Assembly: GCA_036346225.1 (NCBI GenBank)
Contig: JARFIW010001104.1
Location: forward strand, 5,234,001 to 5,298,000
Origin: Platerodrilus igneus
Lineage: Eukaryota; Arthropoda; Insecta; Coleoptera; Lycidae
DNA length: 64,000 bases
Reading direction: 5' to 3'
In this document: piece after piece, positions 1 through 11,433 of the stretch
Position numbering within the stretch: position 1 is the first letter of the stretch
Layout of the letters: the number at the start of each line of letters is the position of its first letter
The notes under the pieces: model-generated
What the model was told of the DNA's origin: nothing
Seen by the model: only the letters and a program-made list of their open reading frames with translations
Databases searched by the model: none
Position numbers and translations under genes: made by a program

Positions 1-342
1 CATCTGGTTAGTACTGTAAAAGAAGGTTTTGTACGAGATTAGGTCTTCAGGCTTCTTGTTCGTGTATCGCAAGATTGAGAGACCCTTTGACTGAAGTTCG
101 AGTAATAAACGACAAATATAATCTGCAAAATTATAATATAACATGATCAAAAGAAAACATGAAATTAAATAGAATGAATATAAAATAAAATAAATAGGAT
201 TAGCTTCGTGGTGTTTGTACTTTGTGATCAGTTGTCGTGGTGTCAGTTGGTTGTAAGAGATTTGAGTAAGTGAAAGTTGTGTGTCGGTGCGTTTGTGTCT
301 ATGTGTGAACGGCTGGTGAAATAGGAAGGTTGGTGTAGAGTA

Positions 343-448
343 GCGGTTCTTAAAGTGGGGTCCGCGGTCCCCTTGGGAACCGCGAAGCGGTTTGGGTAGG
401 GCCGCGAAAAACCAACGCATATTTATTTATGACTGAACTCAGTCATAA
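343..448. mobile_element. possible hAT-type transposon end with internal hairpin
   Basis: The stretch starting GCGGTTCTTAAAGTGGGGTC resembles the terminal sequence of hAT-superfamily elements (buster/Charlie-like ends of the CAGNGGTTCTCAAAGTGGGG kind). It is followed by a GC-rich inverted run, and at 427-448 by a perfect hairpin with 10-bp arms (TTATGACTGA / TCAGTCATAA) around 2 bp. I see no matching opposite end and no hAT transposase frame, so this is at most a solitary end. Confidence 0.4.
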
Positions 449-1872
449 CCTCTACCACATCAAGATTCGACCACTCTCTCTTCTTCTCGCACGGTACTTT
501 GTCTGATATTCGATCTTTGTAATTACTTTTTGATTGGAGGCATTAAAATAGGTAAACTAGCATCTACAGATTTTAATAATTTTGTTTTGCAATTTTTTCA
601 TAAAAAATATATGGTGGTATTTTGAAGTAAGTTCAGGCGTTTGGAAATGAATGTAATGGTTACGATTGTACCTTTTTGTACTTTGTTCCATGTTGCATCT
701 TGTACAAATAGCTAAATAATAAAAACATGTTTAATATATACAATAAAAAAGGTGCTTGACATACTTCAAAAATTATCTTTGAGATACCTGGTGGAATTCT
801 ATAAAACAGTTTTTGGTAGGCGTTGCAACAAAGAGATACACGACATGTAGAGCATTTGGACAGGTTTGGATTGAATACCTTGTTTATTGCACACTTTCGA
901 AAGTGGCCCAATGTGCCCCTCGGTTTGAAAGACGAACATCTGAGAAAATAGACTATCTATTATCACGCCTTTTCTTATTACACATCGTTTATGTGTTACT
1001 TAGACCCATTAGCAATAGATCGGCGAAGTTCTAGGAGAGGCTGTTTATTGTTAATTTCAGAATAAACGATATATCGCATTCTTAAAAGCCATATTAATTA
1101 GCATCCAAAACAAACGGTGCTACCTTTTTTTTGGTTCATCTATTGACTTCGTAAAAAGTTCTCGATTTATAGGCATGGTCCACGCATCCCATGTATTTAT
1201 TTTGGTTTTTCACAACTATCGGAGATGTGATCCATCTTTTTGTGTGCATTGTACAGAGTTTCTTAACTGCCATAGAAGTTATCAACCAAATAAGCGCTTT
1301 TGTTGTTCTGTTACTTCCAAACTCCTATATTCTTAGAAGAAAAGCGATGGTCATAATCCCACGTTTTAGGACTTTACTATCGATCATGCCAGCAGACCGA
1401 AATTTTCAAAGTCCATTTTGGAGGCGTTGTCTCGAGCGACTTATAGTATACAGTAGTCCAACGAATCATGGATGGGAGGAGGATGCCGACGGAAACATCA
1501 ACGTTAAGTGGAAGAATAATAAAATCTGCCGCAGACGCTATCTTGCAGCAATTATGATGTCGTTGCAAGAGAGAGTGTGCTGCGAAGGTTTATAGCGGTG
1601 TACAAAATAAACTGAAATGCTCAGTTCTGTGTCGTTCATTCACCTGCGGCAATAAAACCTAAAATGCTGAAGATGACAACTCCTTATTTTCAGAATGGTC
1701 ATCAGAATCTGACGACGACGCTAAAATATAAAATAATTTGCAAGTGCTAAGAATTATTTTCTTATTCTTTGAGTGGACGATTAACTATCGTATTCCTTTT
1801 ACAGTTTGATTTTTAAGATGTACTTTTCAAATAATCGTGTATCATGTATGAACAAGGACTTGTAAATCTTAA
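449..1872. other. unassigned AT-rich stretch with one weak open frame
   Basis: No recognised element. The longest frame (+, 1191-1595, 134 codons) starts with hydrophobic residues and ends in a basic region containing GWEEDADGNINVKW. A short in-frame acidic tail-like piece (SEWSSESDDD) follows near 1692-1725 after stops. Together these could be the worn C-terminal exon of a transposase, but I do not recognise the family and cannot support a gene call. Confidence 0.3.
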
Positions 1873-1874
1873 TA

Positions 1875-2906
1875 CAGGGTCGTTCAATAAGTCCTTAGAA
1901 AATCCAAGGGATGGCGCTCGTAGTACCGAAAATAAAATTTTTGACAGTAAACAGCACTCCTAACTAGTCAGCTGTTAGAGTTTCAGCTGTATCCATTACG
2001 AGGTTTCATTTTTGTTGCTGATTGAAGTAAAAACTTTCATTTGATTATAACAATGGATAAAAGTGAGTTTCGAGCAGTGCTTAAACACTTGTATTTAAAA
2101 GGGTTAACGACGAAAGAAATCAAAGCTAAGTTGGATGAAGTTCATGGCACATTGGGTGAATGAGTTTAAACGTGGCCGTACATTCTCAAAATATGATCAT
2201 CGTACCGGACGCCCTGTTGAAGTGTCTAGCCGCGAAATGATTGACAAAATCCACGATATGATTTTAAATGATTGACGAACAAAAGTGCGCGATATAGTTG
2301 AGGCCACAGGCATATCACAAGGACAGTCGCTTCAATTTTGCACGAAAAATTGGCTGCGTTTGTTCACAGTGGAGGACAAAACAGTGGATTTTTGAAGGCG
2401 AACGGGCTCTGAAGAAGGCGAAGACGGTGAAATAGGCCGGCAAGGTTATGGTCACGGTCTTTGGGGATGCACGCGGAATCATCTACATCGATTACTTCGA
2501 AAAGGGAAAAACGATAACAGGAAAAAGTCCTTATTTGAAACGGAAAAAGATCCTTTTCATCAAGACAATGCACGGGTGTATACCAGCGCAGTTGCAATGA
2601 CCAAAATTATGGAATTAAAGTTTCAATTATTACAACATCCATCGTATTCGCGAGATGTGGCCCGCTGTGACCTTTTCTTATTTCCCAACTTGAAGAAATG
2701 GCTTGGCGGACAAAGGTTTACGTCTAACGAGGAGGTCATAGCCCAAACAAATGCCTATTTTGAGGAGCTACCGAAATTCTATTTGGTGGACGGCTTAAAA
2801 AATTTGAAAAGACGCTTGGAGCTGGAGGGAGATTATGTTGAAAAAAAAAATCTACCCAAAAAATGTTCCTTTTACTTTTTTCTAAGAACTTATTGAACGA
2901 CCATCG
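1875..2906 (+). mobile_element. decayed mariner transposon with both terminal inverted repeats
   Basis: The element is flanked by TA dinucleotides at 1873-1874 and 2907-2908. Terminal inverted repeats share GGTCGTTCAATAAGT and the following CTTAGAAAA. The 1032-bp length is shorter than an intact mariner of about 1.3 kb and fits internal deletions. Coding remnants inside are of the DD34D mariner type. Confidence 0.9.
2053..2870 (+). pseudogene. mariner transposase remnant (DD34D type), multiply broken
   Basis: Translation from the ATG at 2053 gives an N-terminal helix-turn-helix start (MDKSEFRAVLKHLYLKGLTT) typical of SETMAR/mariner transposases. A stop and deletion follow within 40 codons. 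The remaining pieces lie in different frames: a GRPVE-like linker near 2210, a fragment matching the FGDARGIIYIDYFEKGKTIT region near 2460-2520, then HQDNA and YSRDVARCDLFLFPNLKKWL near 2560-2700. The last two carry the second and third catalytic aspartates. The first aspartate region (the MDE motif) is missing through deletion. The frame closing the protein (2576-2896) is intact but lacks a proper start. It cannot encode an active transposase. Confidence 0.85.
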
Positions 2907-2908
2907 TA

Positions 2909-4094
2909 GCATCAATACTTTAAGGCGACAAGGTGAGATTCAACGCGATAAATTTACTAATCTTAATGAAACAAAATCCAATCGAGAGCTACAATTCTAA
3001 CCAACAATTTTTGTAAAGTAATTTTACTTTGGTAACATTTTAAAGGCGCTCCAGCTGAAAATTTATAGTTACAGGAATGTAAAAGAAACTAAAAATAATA
3101 ATTTACGCTTTACAAGTGTAACATATGCAAAAAGGTGTAGAGATAAAAATTGTAGTTTATATTGTCTCCTTTAATTAAAATAAATTTTTTTTTGAAAATT
3201 CATGCCATACAACACAAGATATATCAACTTTAGTTCGAGACCAATCCGCCATTTTGAAAAGTGGTTGCCATTTTGCATAGCTACCCCTCTCAGATGTCTA
3301 TCATCGCTTTTGTGTTGAGTATTACCTTTACTAACATGGACCCAAGTGGCGCTTTGTCCCCCAAATGGTATCCCATTTTCATATGGACCCATGGACTAAT
3401 TGAAGTTGAGTTCAAGCGGTCTGAATCACGATTTGTTTTTCTTAATAATATTGATAGAAGAAAAGATTTAGAAAAATTACCTTTATTAAACGATAATAAA
3501 CCTTTCTTATAACGGTAACAAAATTGATGATGTTTATGCAAACCTCGAAGTAAGCCAAGATGAAAAAAAGGACGAAGGGTATAATATGAATGATATATGG
3601 GAATGTAGTACAAAAATATTACGAAAAAAGCGAATACTCTGTGCAATCTTGTTTAAACCAATTCACAGCGCATGTGAGTTGCTTACTGTGATTTGTGCAC
3701 TAAGAGATTTGGTGGACCTGATCAAAAAGTTGTTTATAACAATGCAGATAAGCAAATTTTACTCTGTACCACTTTTACATTTCAAAAATTTGAGATCTCA
3801 AGATTTCTATCTACAAAAGTGAATGTTTCCTTTCCTTTGTTATTGGGTTTTAAACCATTTTGTTCAAATTTCAAAACGATACTAAAACCTTCAAATGTTC
3901 AAGTTTAATAAAACCAAAGTGTTATATACATTTATGGTGTTGTGCAACATAACGGTTCAATAAATCGCGGCATTATGCAGCATGTGTAAAAATAAGAACT
4001 ACGTTAGAAAACGATAGTTATCGGTGTTCCCTATAGTAGAGGACAAAGAATACTACTATTGTAAGCCTGTTTATCGTAAAAAACGATTAAAAGG
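2909..4094. other. no recognisable element
   Basis: Two short overlapping frames occur on each strand (for example 3261-3512 + and 3290-3646 -), with no motif I recognise. The CCATTTTG-rich part at 3250-3400 resembles terminal regions of some mariner-type elements in base content only. Confidence 0.25.
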
Positions 4095-4106
4095 CGCAGC
4101 AAGGGA

Positions 4107-4462
4107 CAATTACTTTACCTGCACATGAAAAACATAAACTCGCAGATGCGTACAATTTATGTACCTTCCATGTGATTTTTCCAATGGTCCACCCGAAAGT
4201 ACTACATTGGCTAGGAAGCGATTTTTTTTTACCTGGAAAATTTGGAATTTTGCCGAACCTCTGCCGTTCCAAGCAAGGTAGGGATTTTTAACGTGCGTCA
4301 CAACGCTCACAAACGGGACCTCCATTTTACCTCTTATCCGAACGAAGATATATTTTTGTGAAAAATGCTCGCGTAACATTTTTCAAGCGGACCGTGTCGA
4401 GATTCAAACTCGGGACCATGGGCGTAGTAGTCACACATTGACCAACTAAGCCACGCAGCCGC
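4107..4462 (-). mobile_element. full-length tRNA-derived SINE with 12-bp target-site duplication
   Basis: The copy is flanked by the exact duplication CGCAGCAAGGGA at 4095-4106 and 4463-4474, which defines a 356-bp insertion. On the minus strand it opens with a tRNA-like head: box A reads TGGCTTAGTTGG, a full match to the polymerase III consensus, and a weaker box B (AGTTTGAATCT) follows about 45 bp later. The body contains the block shared by all copies here (GGTAAAATGGAGGTCCCG, then CTACCTTGCTTGGAACGGCA, then GTGGACCATTGGAAAA). A copy-specific tail follows. The reading frames seen across it are by-products of a non-coding sequence. Confidence 0.9.
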
Positions 4463-4764
4463 CGCAGCAAGGGAAAGCAGCCTTGCTGGCTATAAGATAT
4501 TGGAGGAGAGTCTGTTAACCACGGGTGATCCTCAATAATTTACAAGGCTGTTGGGGGTTGGCCGTGACAGATACGGCTTTTTGCTAAAATCTTTAAAAAC
4601 TGCGTTGTGGAAAGATATGGGAACCTACCATAATATTTCCCAGGTATGCGTGGCTTAACACTCGAACTATGTATGATGGAGAGCTTACAAGTAAAATTCT
4701 TGTCTGGAGGTAAAGTATCCCTTCATTCGGATCTCCGGGAGGGGAATTTAAAACAACGGTTTGA

Positions 4765-5400
4765 TTTAGTGATAGGAACTTGAAATGTAAGGTCATTACT
4801 TAGAGTAGATAAGTTAACTAATTTATTAGTCAAAATGAGAAAAGGAAAGCTGGACATTTTAGGTATTAGTGGGGTGAGATGGCCAGATAGTAATGATTTT
4901 TGGAAAGATAATTATAGAATAATTACAACTTCTTCAACTAATGGACAGTCAGGGATAGAAATAGTGTAGTTAAAAGATTAGGACGTAAAGTTAAAGAGTA
5001 CCTACAATTTAGTGATAGAATTATGGTTAGATTGAGTATGGAACCCACAGACACTGTTTTAGTACAGGTTTACCTGCCAACAACTCAGTACGAGGATGAG
5101 GAAGTAGAAAAGGTATACGAGGAAATAAATAGTATAGCGAGAAAAGTAAAGGCGATGAGAATTTAATAGTTTTGGGCGATTTTAATGTGTCAGTGGGAGA
5201 AGGTAGTGAGGGAAGAATGGTAGGAAATTTTGGGTATAGAAGACGAAATTGATAGAAGAGAAAGATTACTTGAGTTTTGCCAGGTACATAGATTAGTAAC
5301 TGTAAATACCTATTTGAACAACATGTTAGAGAAGATATACCTGGAAAGCGCCAGGTGATAGGGCTAGATACCAAATAGATTATATTTTAGTTAAATAAAG
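4765..5400 (+). pseudogene. LINE apurinic/apyrimidinic-like endonuclease domain, broken
   Basis: The translated pieces read GT*NVRSL (the invariant Trp codon has become TGA), then LDILGISGVRWPDSNDF, then MVRLSM-like and TDTVLVQVYLPTTQYEDEEV, then VLGDFNVSVGEG and HRLVTVNTYLNN. These are the ordered motifs of the exonuclease/endonuclease/phosphatase fold used by RTE and related LINEs to nick target DNA. The GDFN aspartate and asparagine are kept. At least three frame changes and several stops interrupt the domain, so no functional enzyme is made. Confidence 0.85.
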
Positions 5401-6089
5401 ATTTAGTAATCAGGTTAAAAGCTGTCATAGTTATCCAGGGGCTGACATAGATAGCGATCATAACTTAGTTAAAATTAAGTGTAATCTAAAATTTAAAAAT
5501 TTGAGAAAAGCTAAAAGAGAGGAATGGGATCTAGTGAGGCTTAATAATAGCGAGATAAAAGAACAATATTAACAAGTATTAGATAATAAGATCAAGAGAT
5601 AGCTATAGGAGGGAACGTAGAAAATAGATGGAAAGAAATAAAAAGGGATGTACATGATACAGCTACACAGACTACAGGTAAGAAAAAGTAGAAGCGAGAA
5701 AACCCCGGGTAACAAAAGAGTTACTAGATTTAATAGAGAATAGAAGAAAGTTTTCAGAGAATTAGATAGTGAAAGTAAGCAAAAATATAATAGAGTTGGA
5801 AATAAGAATGTACATGAGTGTAGAAAAGTTAGAAATAAACGGATGGAGGAGAATTGTATAGGAATACAAGATGATTTGACAGTAAAGATAGACAGGGCTT
5901 ACAGGGCAGTTAAAAAGTTTTTCGGGGAATATAGGAAAAAATATAATGGTATTAAGGATGAGAATAATGAGCTTCTAATAAATAAAGTTGAGGCAGCAGA
6001 TAGATGGAAAAGATATTTAGAAGATTTATATAAGACGATATGGATGAGTTAGAGAACGACCAAGAAGAAGATGTAGAAATAGGGTTCTC

Positions 6090-7570
6090 AATATTAAGAG
6101 AGGAATTTCAGAGCTGTTAGGTATCTTAAACTAAATAAAGCACCGGGGATAGACGATATACCTGCAAAATTAATAAAAGATGCAAGTCAGAAAACTTTAG
6201 ACAGATTACATGAACTAGTAAAAGTAATATATGACACAGGTGAGGTTTCAATCGATTTCGATAAAAATATTATTGTCCCAATCCCAAGAAAGTCAGGAGT
6301 TGATAGGTGTGGGAATTTTTGAACTGTTAGTTTAACTTCCCACGCTTCCAAAATACTAACAATAATAATTAAAAATAAAGTAGAAGCTTTGACTGAGAAT
6401 TATTTAGTCGAAGAACAATATGGTTTTCGTACAGACAGAGGGACTAGAGAACCGATACCAATGATTAGGGTAATTATCGAAAAAAGGTTACAAAAATATA
6501 AAACGACTCATTTTTTGTAGATTTAGAAAAAGCATTTGATAGGGTTAATTGGATTGTTATGTTCAAGGTTTTGCGAAAAATAGGCATCTCTCATAGGGAT
6601 AGAAAAATATTTACAGTCTATATAAAAACCAAAGCGTAGTAATTAGATTTGATGAAATAGAAAAGGAAGCTAAGATTAGAAATGGTGTTAGACAGGGCTG
6701 TATACTATCTCCCTTGGTTTTTAATGTTTACATTGAGGAAGCTTTAAACTTAGCTAGAGAGAGAAAAGAGATAGGTATTAGTGTACAGGGACAGAAAATA
6801 GACATGTTACGTTTTTCAGATGATACAGTCATTATAGCAGAGTCTAGAAAAGAGTTAGGACAGTTTTTAAATATTTTAGATGAGATACTACAGAGTAGCT
6901 ATAGTATGAGAATTAATTCAGGAAAGACAAAGATAATGACAAGTAAGTTACAGCCTACTTCTAAACCAAAATTAAAAATAGCTTAGACCGAGTTAGAGGA
7001 GGTAGATGAATTTTGCTATTTAGGTAGTGTAATTACTAAGGACGGACGTCGCAGAAGGGATATTGTAGCTAGGATAGCTCAAGCTAAAAAAATGTTTTTA
7101 AAAAGAAAGACTTACTAATAGCTAATAGTATTAGTTTAGATAGTAGAAAAAGCTTTTAAAGTCGTACTTATGGAGCATTCTATTATACAGTAGTGAGACT
7201 TGGACAAATAAAGAGGTAGATAAGAAAACATAGAAGCTTTTGAAACTTGGGGTTATAGAAGAATGTTAGATTAGTTGGACAGATAGAGTAACAAATGAGG
7301 AAGTTTATAGAAGGATATGTGAGGCACCCTGTAAGTGGAACCAGTTAAAGATCTGGAGAGATAGAATAATAGGGCACCAATTAAGACATAAGGAATATTT
7401 AGTAAGGTCATAAATTATAGACTACCAAATAAAAATAGAGTAGGAAGACCTAGACCAAGCTATATTAGTCAAATTATTAGAGATATAGGTTGTGAAGGTG
7501 AAGGGTATGTAGAACTTTTAGATTAGCACAAAGTAGAAAATAAGTTAGAGCTACGTCAAACCGACCTTAA
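6090..7570 (+). pseudogene. LINE reverse transcriptase and C-terminal region, broken
   Basis: Reverse transcriptase motifs follow each other across frames: LNKAPGIDDIPAKLIKDA (about 6127-6185), then EEQYGFR (6410), then NGVRQGCILSPLVFNVYIEE (6683-6742) and the catalytic RFSDDTVIIAES (about 6808-6843). The catalytic box reads FSDD where YADD or FADD is usual. The last open piece (6714-6986) runs into SGKTKIMTSK, the motif after the active site in RTE elements. Beyond it, remnants of the KDGR..DIVARIAQAKKMF region and the C-terminal part continue to about 7560 with many stops. The sequence is closest to RTE/BovB-like elements by motif reading. Confidence 0.85.
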
Positions 7571-7599
7571 GTAAGATCGAAAACAAAATGATGATGATG

Positions 7600-8848
7600 A
7601 TTTATCGGTGGTAAATATTACCTAAAAAGAAAAAACATTTGTTGGCACCTTAATGCAAAAATAAGGAAACTAACTAGCTTTGAAATTCCATTGAGAAAGT
7701 GGTATTATGTTAGTGATTTTAATGTTTCCAAAGTGCCCGAAGAAAAGGTCCTTAAAGTACATCAATATTTATTACTTTATGAACGAATTTTGTTACTATC
7801 TAATAGCTGCAAATAATTTTAGTAACGTTTAGTTACTATAGGTAGGTTTTCTTAAAATTTCAAAAAGTATAGTAAGTAAAATAATTGTCACACTAAAAAA
7901 AGGTCATCACAAAAAAGGGAAGAAATCATAATTTAAATTTGTACAGATTTCAATCAATTAATATTGTAGCTATTATAAGTTTTTCGACACTGTCTAACTT
8001 TCCATAAAAAATTAAAATGTAATCTTTAAAATCGCTCCCCTGAAAAATTTGTGAAAGCGCACACATTGGAGCTTGTCATCTTACCACAGAAAAAAGACAT
8101 CACAACGGTCGTCCTCTGTACTTTTAATACTAGAAACACAAAGCCTACCATCATATCACTTACAGTTAGTTAATTTTCGGTGTGATTTAAATCAATGTCT
8201 TCAGCCAACCCAAAATCCTTAAATTTAATTTATTTAATCCCCTAAGTATAGTTGTCCTTCGAATTTAATTGTTATTAATTCGGTCCAATTACTAAACGTT
8301 GTCTCCAGATTTAACAATTACCAAAGGCTTCCCAACTGTAGTACAATAAATATTACGAACCCTTTCCAAATTAATTTATATTCGGTAGCTTCTTCGCCCG
8401 CATTTCTATCTTATTTCTTTATTAAATTTAAAACTTTAGCTGACGAAAACGTTTATTCACTATTTGCACCAGTTTAGTAAAGTTTTGGTTTCAGGTCAAG
8501 GATGATTTTTATATGTAATTCAAGTCAGCTTAGTATAAATTACTATTTATAAAAGAGTTTAAATTTAGATTATACTTCAACAATCAATACAGCTGAATTT
8601 TTTACTATCAGAATCATGATTAAGATTAAGCCTTCCGCGTTTAGATCGCACAGCTTTAGAATATCATAAAATTATGATTTACCGACTTTATAAGTGAACA
8701 CAGTCACACCAAGTTGATCACCCCTTGATCGTGTAAACGCACTTTTCCTACATAAATTTTCAAAATCATAAGTTAAATCATTTACTGCAGCCAGTGCAAA
8801 ATTGTCTACTGCCCATCAGCGTGGCTAACTCTTAATATATTACAGAAT
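7600..8848. other. no recognisable element
   Basis: AT-rich sequence with no frame above about 60 codons and no repeat partner that I noticed elsewhere in the window. Confidence 0.3.
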
Positions 8849-8850
8849 AG

Positions 8851-9184
8851 ATGTGCGAGACGCAAAAATTTTGTTCTTAACCATCCTCCAAAGTCTTTAC
8901 GCTCGAACCAGCCCCACGATAGGCTTTATGGGGTTAGGTTACTGTTAGAAATAGATATATTATTATTATTAAAAAGCACAATTCACTTAACACGCATATC
9001 AGAACAGTATTGATTTTTGTTGCTAAAACTATTGCAGACTGCTACTGACATGCGTGTTAAGTGATTTGTGTTTTATGTTTTTAAATAATAATATCTATTT
9101 TCACAGTAACCTAAACCTAACCGAGGACTCGTTCGAACGCAAAGACTCGGGATGGTTAAGAAAAAAAATTTTGCGTGCGAAACC
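8851..9184. mobile_element. foldback element or MITE with about 150-bp inverted arms
   Basis: The left arm (8851-9000) and right arm (9047-9184) are inverted copies: both carry CACTTAACACGCAT, GGTTAGGTTACTGT, TCTTTACGCTCGAAC (TCTTTGCGTTCGAAC in the right arm) and a CGCAAAATTTT-type outer end. The spacer is about 46 bp and there is no coding capacity. Weaker symmetry seems to continue outward (TACTGCCCATCAGC against the complement of CTCAGCTACTGAACAGTA), so the element may be larger than given. The superfamily is unknown. Confidence 0.75.
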
Positions 9185-10254
9185 TGGGGAAAATTATCAT
9201 CTCAGCTACTGAACAGTACTTCTCAGGCTTGATTTTTAGAAAATTTAGATTTAAATCATGTCGGTTATTTTATATTTCCCTTTTTTCAATTACTAATTTA
9301 TAAAGCTTCAAATGCAGGCGGAAGTTAAGACGTCATCTGCAAGTTTACGAGGAACGAAAAACTGCTATTGTACAATCAACAGACATCGATCAACGAACAG
9401 TTGGGAGATTCTGTATTAAAACTAGTTACTGATTTGTTAATTACATTAAACCTTCCCTTGTTATTTTGATCGTAAAATTTAATTTTAACAACTAAAAAAG
9501 CACGAACTATGCTATATATTTCAAAATGTTTCCTTTTTGACTTCAATAACGGTATTATAGCAATGGAAGTGGGCGTTGAACCAAAAACAGTGAAATAGTC
9601 AAAAATTACTTTAATAGTAAACAAGTTCCGTGACGTCCTCAAATCTTTGCTTATTTATCTTTAAGGGTAGTGACGTGACAGGCAGTTTCCTGTAAGGACA
9701 AACGGACAAATACAACAAAAGTTGCAAGTTTCTGCTATGCTATTGTACAGGTTTTCCGGGTTTTTAAAATCTCCCATCAAAAATTTGCGCATACGTCGTA
9801 ATTTTAGTCCACTAGACTCTCAACAACGCATTATAACCAAGCTATGGATATCACACATAAAATTCAACTTATCTACAGTAAGTCAGGAATAGACGAACTA
9901 CATTTTTTTAATGTTACATTTTTCAAAATTCGTATGCCATAGAGGTTTCAAAATTTTATTTAATAGTCACTATACAGTACTTAATAACATTGTTCGCCAC
10001 TTTTATCGATACATTAAAACTTAGAACCAAAAACTTCCTTTTAAAACATTACGTGGTCTATCTACCTCGAGGGTGTCCGGGTTATATGGACCACTCCCAA
10101 AGTATTGTTGGACCAATGACGGTTTACCTGAAACTAGGGTATAAAATAAAAAAAGTGTTTTAGTATTTAAAGATCAAATTTTATGCAAGCTACATTAATA
10201 GGAGTTTCAAAAAGAAATTTTAATATAGGTTTATACCTATTTTAAAATTTCATC
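9185..10254. other. unassigned stretch with one 88-codon frame
   Basis: The frame on the - strand (9376-9642) has no motif I recognise and no repeat copy elsewhere in the window. It is probably chance. The rest is AT-rich without visible structure. Confidence 0.25.
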
Positions 10255-11005
10255 ATTAAGTTTTCAGTCCTGGAACTGGTTAGACGCGTACCTCCATTGC
10301 TTCCTATTCTGAGCTAACCTACACATTTCCCTGAAATTCCCAGTATGCGTGCATTTTTACTATCTGCGTGCAATAGTCTGATATAGGTTTACATCTACCT
10401 CTGTTTTTTATTCTGAGCTAGCCCACACCGTTTTCTGAAATTTCCACAGCCTATATACAGCTCGGTTCTTCTTTTGTTGTTTTCTAATTATATGCCCTAT
10501 TTCACCAAGATTCAGTTGTATGTGAATGCGGGTTAAGCTGCATGTGGCTACCAAGTATCCCCAAACAGTTAAAACTTTGCCGAATTAATAGCTTTCCAGT
10601 AAATTCTTTCGCGCAATTAACATTAGTTGAGGGTATTGCAAAACCAATATCTGTAGTTGCTTATAATAATCATCAAGTTTAAGTACAGTTACTTTTTTCG
10701 TCATTAGGTTTCCATCTTGGAATTGGTTGGACGCGTACCTCCATTGATTTCTATTCTGAGCTATCCTGCACATTTCCCAGGAATTCCCTCAGCCTACATC
10801 TTTCACTATCTGCGTGCAATAGTCTAATCTACGTCTACATCTACGTCTATTTTTTTCTATCCCTGCTTGTAATATAGCCCACACTATTTTCAAAAATGCT
10901 CTAAAAGCTGTCCTGCCCTTCTATTTCTCATGTTTTTTTCTTTTCCACAAATATGGTTATTCCCCTACTATTTCTATAACCTCTTTTGTTATTAACCTTG
11001 CTTTA
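10255..11005 (-). mobile_element. tandem LINE-3'-end composite units (no SINE inside)
   Basis: Reading the minus strand: a LINE C-terminal/3' piece (about 11005-10709) translating to MCRIAQNRNQWRYASNQFQD ends in a TAATGAC junction. A roughly 300-bp block X follows (TAATGACGAAAAAAGT ... GATGATTATTATAAGCAAC ... GAAATAGGGCATATAATTAG). Then the LINE 3' end recurs and finishes with TAATGATG at about 10258. The same order (LINE end, X, LINE end) occurs at 51.2-54.7 kb and 59.0-60.3 kb. The conserved short frame at 10585-10773 covers the junction and is not a gene I can support. Confidence 0.7.
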
Positions 11006-11084
11006 TCAACTTACCTTGTGTAATTAACTATCTAAAATATTTATATATTTAATACTTGGCTTATAGCCGTAATTTTGAGTGTAG

Positions 11085-11433
11085 CTTCCTGTCTATAACT
11101 GACATAAGTAAAAAACTTGACAATGTCAGATATGATTGACAAAAATGCCAAACGTAATCGAAAGTTAGGTTTATGTATAGTTGTGTACACGATTTAAATG
11201 TGTAAATTTCCCAATTGTGTCATCGGTCTCGGTGGCGTAATTGGTAAACGCATGGTTCCAGAAAAACCAGGATACAGGTTCAAGTCCTGTCTAAGACCTT
11301 ATATTTTCCATCTTTCAATTACTAGCTCGATTTGAAATGATCATTTGGGCTTTGCATAAAAGTCTAAGTTATTATTTCATCTTATTCACTGTAATACTGT
11401 AGTATTTATCAACTTACCTTGTGTAATTAACTA

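Larger units (their letters stand above)
4500..7597 (+). mobile_element. RTE-type LINE (non-LTR retrotransposon), decayed but nearly full length
   Basis: Endonuclease, reverse transcriptase and C-terminal regions occur in the correct order on the + strand and end in a GATGATGATGAT run near 7585-7600, the kind of short microsatellite tail seen in RTE-clade elements. The 5' limit is uncertain. A block near 4728-4740 (TTCGGATCTCCGGGAGGG) is also present just upstream of the endonuclease of the second LINE at 63 kb, so both belong to one family and share a 5' leader. About 3.1 kb is a usual RTE length. Many stops and frameshifts show it is dead. Confidence 0.85.

Noticed and set aside
1191..1595. 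134-codon frame as a host gene
   Set aside because: No recognised domain, no splice or codon pattern that I can support, and surrounding repeats. It is kept only as an unassigned stretch.
3586..3908. A piggyBac-like transposase remnant
   Set aside because: The first impression came from spacing of Cys and aromatic residues only. No DDE motif or TTAA ends could be found.
10585..10773. A conserved small protein (MTKK...DDYYKQLQ...) in block X
   Set aside because: It recurs in four places because the DNA is repeated. Differences mostly change amino acids and stops occur in one copy, so selection for a protein is not shown.
11225..11298. Functional tRNA gene
   Set aside because: C at position 33, different anticodons in the two copies, acceptor mismatches and location in a repeat point to a SINE head.
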